A stretch of 64,000 bases of DNA, from NCBI RefSeq assembly GCF_000002995.4, contig NW_025062479.1, positions 18,596,721 to 18,660,720 on the forward strand, in the 5' to 3' direction. Below are positions 1-19,700 of this stretch, piece after piece (within the stretch, counting starts at the first letter, position 1; each line of letters starts with the position of its first letter). Origin of the DNA: Brugia malayi (Eukaryota; Nematoda; Chromadorea; Rhabditida; Onchocercidae). A program made the translations under genes and the position numbers. Below the pieces are notes generated by a model, which worked only from the letters and a program-made list of their open reading frames with translations, had not been told where the DNA came from and searched no databases.

Positions 1-1378
1 AAAATTCATTTTTTACTTTTGTTTAATGAGTACTGAATTTATATACTTTCGTACACATCATACATTTCATAATATGAATCATTTTTTAGTCTCAAACTAA
101 TCTGAAATTCTAATTTAACAAAAATTCGAATGAATCACATCTTTTACCACTATATGACGTTAAAATTGTTTTGAAGGATGTTGTTTTCAATGGATCTGAT
201 AAATTAGAAGAAAGGAAGATAACAACATTTTCAAAGCAAATACTCTCTTTCCAATTAACTGGCTTTTATTCGTATATAGTTAGAGAAGAATTAATGGTTC
301 TACTCTGTGACTTTTCTTTATTCCATTCTTACCAATTTCTAAGGAAAATCTGAGGAATTGACTGAGGAATGGAAGAATTTTAATTTTAATTGAATATTCC
401 GAATGGTTCTTAAATTATTACTTTATGTTAGTCGCTTCAAGCTATATCTTACTCATTTCCAATAAGAATATAAATATTAATTAGTAGCTTATCTTCTTAA
501 ATTCGGGTAATTAATTGTTCATATACCCTGTAATTACAACTAGAATGTTGTAAAGATGGTCCATATTATCAATGATGGAGATATATCAAAGAATTATTAA
601 ACAAATTGTCAAGTCGTGTCTTTTTAGTGCTTCGAATTTTACGGAGTAAATGTGAATTCATAAAAATTCCTTTCAGGCAAATCGACAAGTGTCCTTATTT
701 GTTACTGCATTGTAGCTGCCCATCAGAATAAGTGCCCACTGTCCTATGCTTTCTTAAATCGATTCGATTTATTAAAATTTTTCCTTTCCTCACAATTTTA
801 ATATCACTGAACATGGACCTTTAATCTCACTATTAGTTATGCATCATGCGGTAAATGAATCTTCATTCTTCGTAACTATCATTGAACTTTTTTCACTTTG
901 TATTAAACATTCTTACAATTATTGCTACTATTATATCACCGCTGCTATTAGAACTGCCATTGCGACAAAACCGCTACTACTTTTGCTTCTATCACTACAC
1001 CACTGCTTAACAAAATACACTGCCCTTTCAAATTTCTGCAGTTAATACCTACTGTTTTCCTTTTTAAATTATTCCCAATGGCTAGCCGATTTGATCAGAA
1101 TTATTAGCTCGGTGATTTATTAATCAAAATAAATAACTACTCTTCTTGCTGAAGCAATTGAAGCAATTTTCCTCGATTAAGAAATTCTAATTAAGCTAAA
1201 TTTATTTAATTTAACAATCGTATCAAATACTTCTCAACACTCAGAATTTCTTAAAAATTAAAAAATTGTGAAAGAAACAAAAACTTGGAAGTGAAATCTT
1301 GAAAAGAAAAGTAAAAAATTAAAGTAGAAAAGAATGGAAATGTTTAGTAAAGACATGACAAGCAGCTGCTAATGCGCT
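1..1378. other. Upstream spacer, no gene seen
   Basis: This AT-rich stretch precedes the esterase-like gene. The short open frames in it (for example 171-353 and 839-1045) have low-complexity composition, no recognisable domain and no flanking splice signals, so I treat them as chance. Any promoter of the downstream gene should lie here, but I see no distinctive element. Confidence 0.6.
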
Positions 1379-7529
<6,151 letters not shown>

Positions 7530-10500
7530 TTTTTACATTGTGTACTTTGTTTTCGGATCGGACTACCACTGTCGTAGACTTATTGCTCCTTCGCTGTTTC
7601 TCTTCATGCTTTTTTCATGTTCTTTTACTAATGCTTTAAGTTTAACTTTTCTGAAAGATTCAAACATTTTACTTGAGAATTTTCTGAATATCGCATTACA
7701 ATCTTAACTCATACTTCTTTCAGCAATTGAATATTGACTTTGAAAATAATTGAGTGGAAAATTTTGTGGGATTTTCTTTCAGTTTTTTACCAAAATTCAC
7801 AACATTTTAAAATAACTATTTGGAATTGATGTCTCAAAAATGCTTTAATTACAGCTGCATTTTTAGACAGTAGAATTGTACATATCATGCAAAGCAAACT
7901 GATAGAACTTAGCTTGATGTCATGTTGATTAATCTGAAATTAAAAATGTCAGAAATGAGCGCCAATAGCACACCACGAATTATATAAATTGTAAAATGAT
8001 TGGTTTCTGTTGTTCTTAGAGATTTAGTTCGTTAATTATCACTGTTGACTTTCATCCAATTATGCTGGTATATAGGGTAATTGTTTTAAAGAGGTAAAAG
8101 TAGTAGAATTTCGTCTTCTAAATTTCAAAGATCAAGCAAGAGTATAAAACATTTTTATTTTTATGTTCTAGTTTTCCTTCTACTAGTAATTTATTAGTAT
8201 CAATAATACTGCTGATATCTGCTTAAGGTAACTAATACACTTCAAAAATTCGACCTCAATCTTTTCCATCGAATGAAATTTAAGTAGATAAAAATGTTTA
8301 TATTTTGTTGTAACATTTTCATTTAGCTTTCAGTTTCTATTTATTTTGTTTTTAGTTAACGGCTTCTATTTATTTAAAAATATTTTGCAGATTTTTTCCG
8401 GAAGCTTCTGGAACTGTTTATTACTGTTCATCTTGAATTTCGACAAATTTGCTGCAATATCTATCGTCTCTTCTGTTCATTATACTTGTCTGTTGTACTT
8501 TTTCTTCGCATCAAATTTCCACAATATAATTTCCAATTTTCAGCTTTTCGGTTTTTGAACTAAGACGATAAATGTTTCATTATTTTGATCAAGCAGGTAA
8601 ATTTTACCTTCTACCGCAGGTTTTCTTTTGGACCAAGTTTTTTAAAGCTATTTAAAAAACTGGGTTGTCCCACTTAAAAATATTTGTACATTAATTTTTT
8701 ACTTAAAGCTTCTAATTTTTTGCAATTCCAAATTTTGCTTCTAACCAATTGAATTACCTTTATGTTAATTTTTGATATTTTCTCCCATGCATCGCTCCAA
8801 TCAAAATCATACCGCCATTTATGCATAGATAATATAATTTGATTATTCTTTAATTCGTAAATTGCTTAAAAAAATCTTTTGAACTATTACTAGAACAGAG
8901 AAATGATCATTGAAATCATTAGGGCGAGATCAAGGAAAGGAGGATTTTGAAACTTTGAAATGATACAGTGCTTAAATGTTGATCACATTCCCAAACATAT
9001 GCATTGGTGTAATCAAACTATTTCATTAACTTTTTTCAAATATTTTTTAACTATCAAGTAGCACTCTCGATATTGTCCTTTAAGTTCATTATAAAACTAT
9101 TCTGAGATTTTCGTTATAAACAGTATCAAATAGAATTGGCGTGAACTGATAGAACGTGTTCTATATGAAAGAAAACGTATATGATCAGGTCAGATAAATT
9201 ATAAATAATTGAACTAAAATATTTAATTCTTAGTTATCTATTTGCAACTTGTAAATTGTAAATGCGTAATGAAGTTAAAAAACCTCGTTTTATTGAAAGA
9301 AATTGTGAAAAGTACTTTGTAATCGATATTGAAAAGGGATTTTAACAATTATTAAATGTCACGGAAATACGTCGAGAACATATAATGATAGAGTATGGCT
9401 ATTTCAAAATTTCAGTATCTTAGCTAAACCTTTGGAATAGACATCGGAAAGCAGTCATATTAACATCAATTAAATAGTACGATAGGGAAGCTGTAGATAT
9501 AAATGTGAGATCCCAATTTTAGGATTCATGACTCAAAAAAGCCAACAAAATCATTTAAGTCAAAGCAATAATCGAATCCATACAGTTATAACAGAAGTGA
9601 CTTTAATCGCCATCAGTAATTATGATTTCATTGCTTCGAAATTTTAAATGTATCGAAAATATTAACATTCATATTAATTCAATTGTTTTCTGAATTGCAT
9701 TATCTTTTACTAATATTTATTGAAAATTTTTTCACATATTTTACATATTGCTAAGTGAAAGAAGCAAATTGCTTTCATTCTTATTATATTTACGATCGTC
9801 GCATATGTTGATGACAATTGAATTATATTGTTACTCCTTATTTACAAGCTTAATGAATGTTAAAGATTCACATCACTGTGACCAATAATGGACCACACAA
9901 CTATATACCCGCAATTTAGAACTATTACAAATTAATCTTTGACATTATTAAAAAACATGTCATTTAAATGATCTCAGTAGTTCTCCATCACCAATGAAAC
10001 CTTGGAATATAAAAGAACTTTTTCACGAATATCAGTGTAAAAAATTATTTGAGTGGCAATTGAAAAAGTCCATTTATAGCTCAAAGTTCATTATTTTTTC
10101 AAAATTTATTGTCTAACTTATTTAAATGAGTTGTGAGACACAGTTTTCTAGGAAAAAAGTTCCTTTCTAACTATTCATTTCATCATGAAAGAAGCTTATT
10201 GGTAAGTAAGTTATTGACAAGTGCACAGCATTGTTGCGAAAAGGCTTTCGCTTCCGTCAATTAATGATTGAATCCACAATTACAATGCATTACATGAAAG
10301 TTTTGAAGGACTCATTCCTGATAATTTCTTATTACAAAATTTGAAATATGCTAGTGTTTTGTGATGGAAGCCTTTTTATTAAAGGAAGTTAGAATTGTTT
10401 ATTATTAGTTTCAAGGAGGAAATTTGATGGCCATTTTTGTAGTTGAGAATGATTAAATCATTAAAAAAGTATATACAAAATTGATCTTTAGCATGTCTGA

Positions 10501-10930
10501 AATATTGTTTATGTATTTGTTTGTCACATTTGTATGCATTATATATTATGTGATGCTTAATACAATCAGTAGAAAACGATGGACGACTTTTAGGGTTTCA
10601 ATAGCTTATCATTCGAGTTAATCTCAATGAGACATCTAAAGTCAATAAATCTTCATTCATTTCTGGCCAATATTAACAATCATTCGGTATTTCACTTTTT
10701 CTACTATTATTTGCTATCCATTCAATTATCAAAAAGAAAGAAACGATTTTGTCAAATCTTTCATTTCCTTCTCTTTCTGCACTAAATTTTTATTGCAAGA
10801 TGAAAGTTTTTGTGCAATAAAATTGAAAATGCAATCAAGAAGAGAGTAAAGAAAAGAAATGAAGAATTTGAGTCACAAAACATATGCATTAATTAGGTTT
10901 CACCATCAGGATAGGAAACGGTAAACGTGA

Positions 10931-10974
10931 CGGTAAAGACGTTCTCGATAAACGATATAATAGCGTCTTTACCG
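10931..10974. repeat. Inverted repeat, 11-base perfect arms
   Basis: CGGTAAAGACG at 10931-10941 is the exact reverse complement of CGTCTTTACCG at 10964-10974, with a 22-base loop. The phrase CGTGACGGTAAA just before and within the left arm recurs near 24270 in an ADAMTS intron, so this could be a remnant of a small dispersed element. Confidence 0.6.
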
Positions 10975-12558
10975 CTGGATCACAACAATGAAATCACAGA
11001 TGACAGAAAAATGTTTATAAATCGGTAATCAGCCGGAAATGAATATTAATGTAATTGCAGCAGAAATAATAATAATAGAAAAATACAAAAAGAAATATGG
11101 TTTTGCCAAAAGGATTATTTTATCGTATTTCATTATTATTAACCTAGAAATATTGGTCACTTATTAGTTTGTATGCAATGGTCTGAAAAAGCTTTTAAAT
11201 TGTCAAGCTTATCTTGCTGATCAAATCACAAATGAGGGGAAAATGCTCTATCAAAAATTTGTCCTATCTTTCAGAGTTTCGCCACGCAATCGTTTTCTAA
11301 ATTTCTAAGTCGAAAAAAAATTTTTTTCTTTTTGAGATAAAGGAAATATTACTTGAAATAATTTATCTTCAATACCTTGCTAAGAATAAAAGATAAAATC
11401 CTGAATTTAATTGATAGTTTTGTTTTTGTAGAACTGAAGAGGTCACAAACTGTAAGTGAGCAACATAGTAAATGATTAATAGAGTTTCTCCACCGAATTT
11501 ACTCTAATTATTTCTTTTTGATAATAAGAAGAAACTGAACCAAAAAGGTAACATCTTTAGGATGTTCCAAAAATTATCTTAAAATTGAAATAATTGCTTC
11601 ATAAACGCAATTTACGATTTTCCAATTTTCGAGTAATTATGGGTGCAAAGGAAAGTGAAAGGAAAAAATTTGTATCAACATATTCAATATAATTGCCTAA
11701 TCAAAATCGTTCAAGCAATTAATTAAATAATACCAAATTTATGCAATGATAATATTGATATCTTACTATTTCTGTTTATTGAAGCTAGGCGCTTTCTATG
11801 TTTGTGCTTTTCTCACTTCGACTGTTGAGAATGTCGCTTTAATTTTTGAAGAGAATTTTTTCCAAAAAATAAAGTAATCGGTAAGTTTATTCTTAAGCAC
11901 AAAACATAGAATAACTTTTGCGCCTCTGTCTACAGTGATACTTTTCTCCTTGAAAATGCACTTTTTTAAAATTGTTGTCCTGTTTGTTAGTATCAAAAAC
12001 TAAACGGCTAAAATTACGGTAATTTAATACATTATTTCACTTTATTCAACTACTCTATAAATAAATGTATTCTTAAGTATAAAGACGACGTGATCGAACA
12101 AATTTGTAGATCTCAATTGTATGCTTTTTTGAATGTTTTCTTTGCTTGCTTCTTTCAAACACGTTTTAGAGTTTTTTTCAGCCTATTTCTTGTAATTCGT
12201 TTTTTTCTTTTTTTTTATGAATTGCACAGCTGAAACAATAGAGAGAAAAAAAAATCGAGGAAACACGAGGGACACCATTGATGACACAACCACTTTCTGT
12301 CACTATCCTTTATTTTCTGTACGTGTTAAGTTCAAGAAATCAAAGTTTCAAGTTTCTTAGAGATGAGCAAAAATCTCTACGACATTATAATATGTTACCA
12401 ACACTGTCGCGACCGTTCTTCTACTTTTGGAAACCACTCACAATTACTCTACACTCTTTGTTCTTTAGATAGAAGATCATCATTATTTTAAGTCGCCGTT
12501 TTAAATTTTTTAAAAAAGGTATATGTAATGACGATATATAAATACATCCTCGTATTGG

Positions 12559-12603
12559 CACATACACACGCACTCATACACACACGCACATGCACATCAC
12601 ACC
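12559..12603. repeat. CA-rich microsatellite
   Basis: An imperfect run of CA dinucleotides interrupted by TA, CG and CT steps. It is a simple repeat with no coding role seen, although an open frame of 68 codons happens to cross it. Confidence 0.7.
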
Positions 12604-13294
12604 ATACTCAGAGAGGCATAAGTGATGTCAAATACCTTGCAAGAATACTTTCCGTCTCTCTTCCATACTACCAAAAGCGACGATCTTTCGAAATACACAG
12701 TTTGACACCGATATTCTCCCCATGGAAACTTTAATTTATCATGTTGAAAACTTAAACAAACGATTGTACAGTTACTTTACAGATATGATTGACTTGAGAT
12801 TTCCAATAGTCGATCCAAACAAACTAATTTGCTTCACATATTTATTTAATGACCAGTAATTGCAACTTCGTTTTCAGACTTTGATTTATCGATGAGATAG
12901 TTTGCGAAGAAGGTTACCCAGTGCTCTTTTTTTTAAATCAATTCTGTCTCCTCGTTTAACTGTCCTGAAAGTCCACTATGTGGACGAAACAGTTGCTTCC
13001 ATTTATTTAATTAATATATTTTAGTCCATTCCAAAATAAAAATATATTTCGCAGAGAAAAAATTGCAAGATCGCAAGAATTTCCATAAGAATATTTGTAA
13101 ATCTGCGGCACTTTCCAGCAGCTATCGCTATTAATCGGACTAGAAAAGGACGATAATTTAATTTGAAATAGTTATTCTTCCTACTTCTCCACCAAAGGAC
13201 TTTTCCTGCACAAAAATCTTCCTTGTTGCATCACATCTTGCTCATTTTATGATTCCCTGCTTTCCGAACTCCTGAACTCACTTCCCCTAGTTGT

Positions 13295-13333
13295 CCTTCC
13301 TCCTCCTCCTCCTCTTCCTCTTCCTCCTTCTTC
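13295..13333. repeat. TCC/TTC polypyrimidine tract
   Basis: A nearly pure pyrimidine run made of TCC and TTC triplets on the + strand. It lies about 400 bases before the inferred first coding exon of the ADAMTS gene, so it may be promoter-proximal, but no function can be assigned from sequence. Confidence 0.65.
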
Positions 13334-13727
13334 ACATTCTGCCTTCCAATCTCGCATTTCCCAAATTAAAAATTACTCTACTCTCACTGGTTTTTGACTG
13401 CAATCACCTCCATTATCACCATCGCCATCCCCATCACTATCAACTGATTAAATGAATAGCAAAGCGCTGCTATATTGCTATCATTAACTTCATTATCAAA
13501 AACAAAAGATAGTAATTACAACAGCGGCGACACTAACGACATCGATAACGGTAACGACCAGACACGACACGGTGAGTAGCGACACCTAAGGCCAACAGTG
13601 GAAAGTGCCACCTCCTATTCAGCACTGTTTTTTTTGCATCTTCGATATCAAAGAAGCGCCAAAGCACGGCGTTTCACACACAATTCATTTCCATCTCAGC
13701 CAGTCAACAACAACAACAATAACAACA

Positions 13728-16700
13728 ATGCAACAGTCATTGTTTTCGCTTATTATATGTGTGAAGGGAACGGAAGTGATTTTCTCATCTCTCTTCCATT
13801 TTTTCCTTCTCACTTTTTACTGCCAGGTAGGTATCATACAAGCATTTAGATATATTGTTGATAAGTACCACAATCTCACAATTATTAGAATTATGGTTTA
13901 TTTACATCATTGTACAGTACAATGATGCAAATAAGCAACTTTTTTTTTTGAAGGCACTACTTGATAAAAATATTTATAGCTGTACTTCATATTTCCAAAT
14001 ATTATTGTTCTTTCCTTATAACGTACTTTCTATTTGGAGTGTAGTATCTCTTTCTTATTTCTTCAAAATCATCCTTTTTCAGCAATATTTTCCAATATTC
14101 CATCACGATTTTATCTCAATTTTTACAATTTCGTTTTTACTTTTATTAGTGTAGAAGGAGTAAGTGGCGATCTTAGGTAAAGTTGTCAGAAGAATAACGA
14201 AATATCTATTGCTTACAAATATATTAAATATATGATGTTTTCATTTTTTGCAATTTTATTCATAAATTAGTCATTAATTTCTTTGTTTATTTAGGATTTA
14301 AAATTACGCTACATTTTGCGCAGAAAATGGAAAAATACATTTTTTTTTACTATTTTGCTAAAAGTCTGAAAAAATATTACATAATTCCTACTTTAAAACA
14401 TTATATTTAAGATTTTAAAATTAAACACAGATTTTAGTTATGTTCACTCTTTTTAAATTGATAGTGTGAGAGACATTTTAATGTCTTTTGAAAATGCTCT
14501 GAATGCACGTCGAAGTGCATTTTTGCAAATAAAACATATTTCCGGTGATACGGCGAATGCATCATATTTCCGGTGATGAATTATCAAGTGTCAAGGTTGA
14601 CTCTGTGTCATGAGATTGTTGATAATTGACTTGCGTTGACCAACACGAGTATCTGAACTTTAACCGGAATATTTTAGACATAAATCCTTCGTCGGATGTT
14701 GAAAAATTATTATCTTTATCGAAGAAGCGTTTTGGCATTTGATTGGCTTTAAAATTGTTTTATTCCTACAAGTTAATTCTATTTAAAGATTCAAAATTCC
14801 TTTTTCTGTAATTTTAATACTACTCTTTGCTGTACAACGACTTGCTTATAATTATTTCAAATATTACCACTCATTTTGTTATTTTACCAAATTTATCCTT
14901 ATCGTAGATTATCTCGCATTTTTCTCCATAATATTTTCTCACCTGATTTTTTATTGTCTGTTTATTATTGTATATTACATTGCTATATACATGTATAATG
15001 CATATCATTACATCGTCGTAGTGCTTTAAAATTTGACGAGCGCTATAAAGACTTATAACAAAATGAGATGACTTCTGATCTAGAAATGACTTCAAGTGCT
15101 CAAAAAACAAGACAAATGACCTTGAAGTATATTATTTGATCGTTTTATTTGTTTTAGACCTTGAATTCAAAGTCTTATTTCTATTATATTCCTGTTCCTA
15201 ATCCTTTCTTTGAATTCAATGCTTCGCAATTAATTGCAAGCATTGGTTAACTGTGATATTTTATTTCACTTCAACATTTATAACATAATATTACTTAAAT
15301 ACCAAGATGGACAATTACAACATTGAACAAATATGAAATTATTTACTATTATTGGTATATAAAATTATGGATAACTATTATATATGTAGAAAATAAGTAC
15401 ATAACATCATTCATTTGTCAATCTTTAAAATATTGATGTTATAAAATGGCATACAGCATGCGATGGATTTTTCAGTGCAGTGTAAGGAATAATTAAATAA
15501 GCAGGAGATTTGTGTAGAGGACGATGAAGTGTCAACATTTGAACAGGAATTGTAAAAGGTACAGGAAATAAATGTGCCATTAACAATAATGTTCTAATCA
15601 GAATGAAAATTATTAATTACAGTTAACAGAATCAACAACAGCACCGTTTCTCTCATCGGAAGAATTGCGATATACATTTGGTGTTCATACCTTCCCTGAT
15701 GGTATGTTAAGCCCACTGCTTTTTTAAGTCCAATACTGATGTAGTACCATGCACCAACATTTCAGTCACAGAAAACTTATGAGTTGTTATCATACACTTT
15801 GACCTATATGAGGAAGACGTTAATGCGTAACTATCGAAAATGGTTTCATTTCCTTACTATGAGATTTAGAAACGCTTGTAAACTCTGATAAATTTTGATG
15901 GTAAATAAATTATGGTTAAAAGTCGGCAGATGAAGTACCAATATCGCCTTCGTTTGCAACAATAGGAGTTTTTTAATTAAATTGATGCAGTTTTGAGTGT
16001 AAAATAAGACATCAGTTAACAATATATGATTAAGTAAATTTAATCTGCATTTCTGATCTTGCATAAAAAATAATACACACTAAAAAGTTCCTTTTTTCTA
16101 TTAAAACTTCGGCAAATAATTTTGTTTACTGAATATAATATCTAATAAAAAAGCCTTTGATTTAACCATTACATTAAATGACAAAAGACTGTTAGGAATG
16201 ATTTAGGGCGTTTATTTGTTTAGAAACCATTGCAATTTCAATGCTATATGACATTTTTCTTTTATTTTTCTTTTACAGAAACTTTGCAAACTTGTTTTGG
16301 TGAGTGTCCGTTAATTAAGTTGTAACTGTGAAAAATACATTGCACATATATGAAACCATCGGAAGGAAATATTTCCGAACATCTTTATAAAATGATGCGA
16401 CATCAAATGTACTATAGTGCTGTTGGAAGATTGGAAAAATAAGCTTGAAAAAAATCAACCAGTCAAGCCAAAATACATAAAGCTTCTCTTAGTTTTAATT
16501 AAATGCTATTAAAAATTGAGAACACTTCCTCTCATAATATGTCTTTACAGTACCTCAATATGAAGAATTATATCCAGAAGCGGAATATTCAGAAGATGGT
16601 CAATTAAAGCTGCTTCACATAACTATTCATGGAAAGCAAGTAAACTTCACGCTGCAACCGACCATTCAATCGCTTGTCTCACCGCATTTGAAGACCGTTT

Positions 16701-19700
16701 TCCGGAATGCGCATGGTGGTGGGAGATTGGAGGTTGGACTACCACCGATCAGCTGTCATTATCAGCACAAATCAAAGGATGTGTACGCAGCTATCAGCAA
16801 TTGTGATGGGAATCTCGTCAGTGCCTATTACAGCTTGCATTAATTTCATATTACTTCCTTAATTAAATCAATTTCTGGTTGTCGGAGATCTGAAATTATT
16901 TTGCAAAACGGAAGGATTGAAAGATAAGAAAGTGTTCTGGAATCTAATTGATGTTCTTTAATTCGTTCTCTGATTCCTTAAAGGAAAGGGTGGATGAATG
17001 GAAGAAAATAAAATGGATGACAGTAAGGTTTAGTAAAAAATGAAAATACTGGTGCGGGCAAAGTTTGCGAAACTGACACTTATGTGAAATAGCAACAGGC
17101 GAACTTTATGAGCGGTATAAATATGATTGCGAAAATTCTTTAGAAATACTTCTCGGTCATTCGTTGTTTCTTTTCCTAAAAAATTTACTATGTTAAATTT
17201 ATTTAGTACATATAAAATTAAGTTTAATATTTATCGCTTCTTGTCCTTTGAGATGAGGTATAGTATACGGAACTAAGTTTAAGAATTGTGAATTGAAAAT
17301 GGTTTAAAAATCAAACTTTGCTAGGAAAGTTGACAGAGGCTCTGATTTAGACTGACATAGGCCTAGGTATTAGAAAGTATCAAAATTTTTTGTTTCAATT
17401 TTGAACTAACATTTTTTTTGACAAAATGCAATGGTTCAAAAAGACAAAGAGACAGATGTATGACAAAGATATTTATGCTAAAGATATATTTTTTAGAGAA
17501 AAATTTTAATTGAAAGTTGAATGTGCACAGGAAATGCTAAATTATGAGGTTTTAACATAAATATTCATTTTTATAAAGAGAAAAATAATAAAATTTTCGT
17601 GAAATATGTAGCAATAGATGCTTTACTCAAATTTTCAAGCACTGAAAAACTTGGCGACAAATATTCAATTATAGTAGTAATTTAAAAGATTTTTTAATTT
17701 AAGATATTGAATAGATTTTTTTTTTTTTTCAGAAAGGTATAATTGTAGTGACAGATGATGTTTATGTGTTGCATCCGTTACCCGATCGTCACGCTCATCG
17801 ATTTGATCAGAACAACCGGAAAGGTACTTTCTACGACTTCCTAAGGACTGTTCTATTAAATAGCCTTGCCAATTTTACCTAGTTGAAAAGCAGTTTTGTA
17901 AAATGCTAATGACGATAAAAAGACGAGGGAATGTCTTGATAAACTTCCTTAATCACTCTTACATAATTAAATGGCATAAATATTTAGGCTCAGATCCTGG
18001 ACTGCATGTTATCTACAAACGCGAGGTGACGCGAAAAGAATTTTGCGGCCTGGAATCGACAATTACATCGACTGAACTCGCCGAGGGTGAGAACGAAGTG
18101 AGCGAAGATGTGTTTACAGTTGGACAACGTCTGAACGAGGAAGGCGAACTCATTGTTTGTTTTCAAATGGAATTATTCCAGCATCTAAGTAATGCCTGAA
18201 ATTTTGATCAGTGCAAGATAGATTGGCTCAGTGCACATAAAATTTCAACTTCATAAGTTTTTATGAGAATTGATTGATATGCATCTAACATTGCAATCTT
18301 ATTTGCACACATTTTTTTACTATATACCAATATTCTTCAAAAAAGAAAATTATTCTAATAATTCAAAAAATAACAAAATAGAAGATGAGTTTGGATGATC
18401 GGTAGGTAAGTTATTTAACATAATTTATATTAAAACCTTAATTCAAATTTCCGACACTTTTAAGATTCTGTCCACCATATTAATTTCCTAGCTGCAACTT
18501 TTAACTCTTAAAGACGAATAAAGTAGCAAAAGAGAAAGAAATCGTTAAAATATTTTTGGAATAAAACTCATAGAGAGGAAGAGGTATCATCAATCAAGTT
18601 ATTATTACTAACTGCTAATTACCATTACTTTTTCATTATTGCTACTTTCATAGAGCTAATTACACTACTTTTTTTATTTCATAGATAAGAGGAAAGTAGC
18701 CACTGATATTGTTAGTGCTACCGATAGCAATCTTTTATAACAATTTATATTCATTCTGAAAGGAAATACTTCGTTAAATAGTTGTTTCCTAACAATTAAT
18801 GCTTTCATTTGAATTCATCATCTAAGAGTAAACAATGATTCATCAGTAATTTTAGCAGCAAGCTTGATTAATTGATTGTTAATGATAGCAAAACTTCGTT
18901 ATTACGGATGAGATATGAGAAAACTGGAATACTAAATGAGTTCAATGATGTGTAAATAACTATTTGTAAGAAGGATAATTTGAATGGTACTAAATTATCA
19001 GAAAGGGACGACACATCGCTAAATGACACATTGCTTTCTTTTAGAAATATAAAATTCCAAGAATGCAAATATGCACAAATGAATTGTGCCTTATTCAACA
19101 ACTAATATGAAATTGCACTTTTTTTAATAAAAAATGTAGTATCATTTCGGAAAGACATTCTTTGGGGGATTGTTCAAGATAAAGAAAAAGAGGAAAAAGA
19201 AAGAAAATTAGCGATAATAAATTGTAGTGTCATTATTCCATTTAAAGTGTAAAAAATTTCAACAAGTTGGAATGGGATTTTGTGCATTTAGTGACTATTT
19301 CATTTCGTAACTTCGGCAGGTATCATATCTTGCAGCTTAGAATCCGCAAAATTCACAGTTTTTCAAATATTCCATTCTAACCATAGTCTCTAAAGTTTTG
19401 TATCGCTGTGCACCAACTATTTCAAGTTTAATTTTCAGGTAGAATTGGCAATATTCGTGGATGAAATGTTATGGAAGCTTTTTAGCAGTAAATATGGAGT
19501 AGATGCAGCTAGTAAACTACGAGATTATGCGCTAACAATGCTTAACAATGTACAAATTATGTACCATCAACCAAGCGCCATTCCACAGCTATCATTTCAT
19601 GTAGTGAGATTCGAAGTGCTCACCATCCAGCCGGTATCAATTTTTTCTTCCGCTTTTTCTGATCTTCCAGGACCGAATACATCTGAAATTCTCTGCACAA

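Larger units (their letters stand above)
7530..13727. other. Long AT-rich intergenic spacer
   Basis: About 6.2 kb without a supportable gene. It holds scattered short open frames with no domain, an 11-base-arm inverted repeat (10931-10974), a CA-rich microsatellite (about 12559-12603) and a pyrimidine tract (about 13295-13333). Base composition becomes less AT-rich after about 13250, near the first exon of the ADAMTS gene, so the promoter and 5' UTR of that gene probably lie there. Confidence 0.6.

Noticed and set aside
7530..13600. Possible insertion of bacterial endosymbiont DNA, as is common in filarial worms
   Set aside because: I found no long bacterial-like open frame or recognisable bacterial protein fragment; a Wolbachia database search would be decisive.
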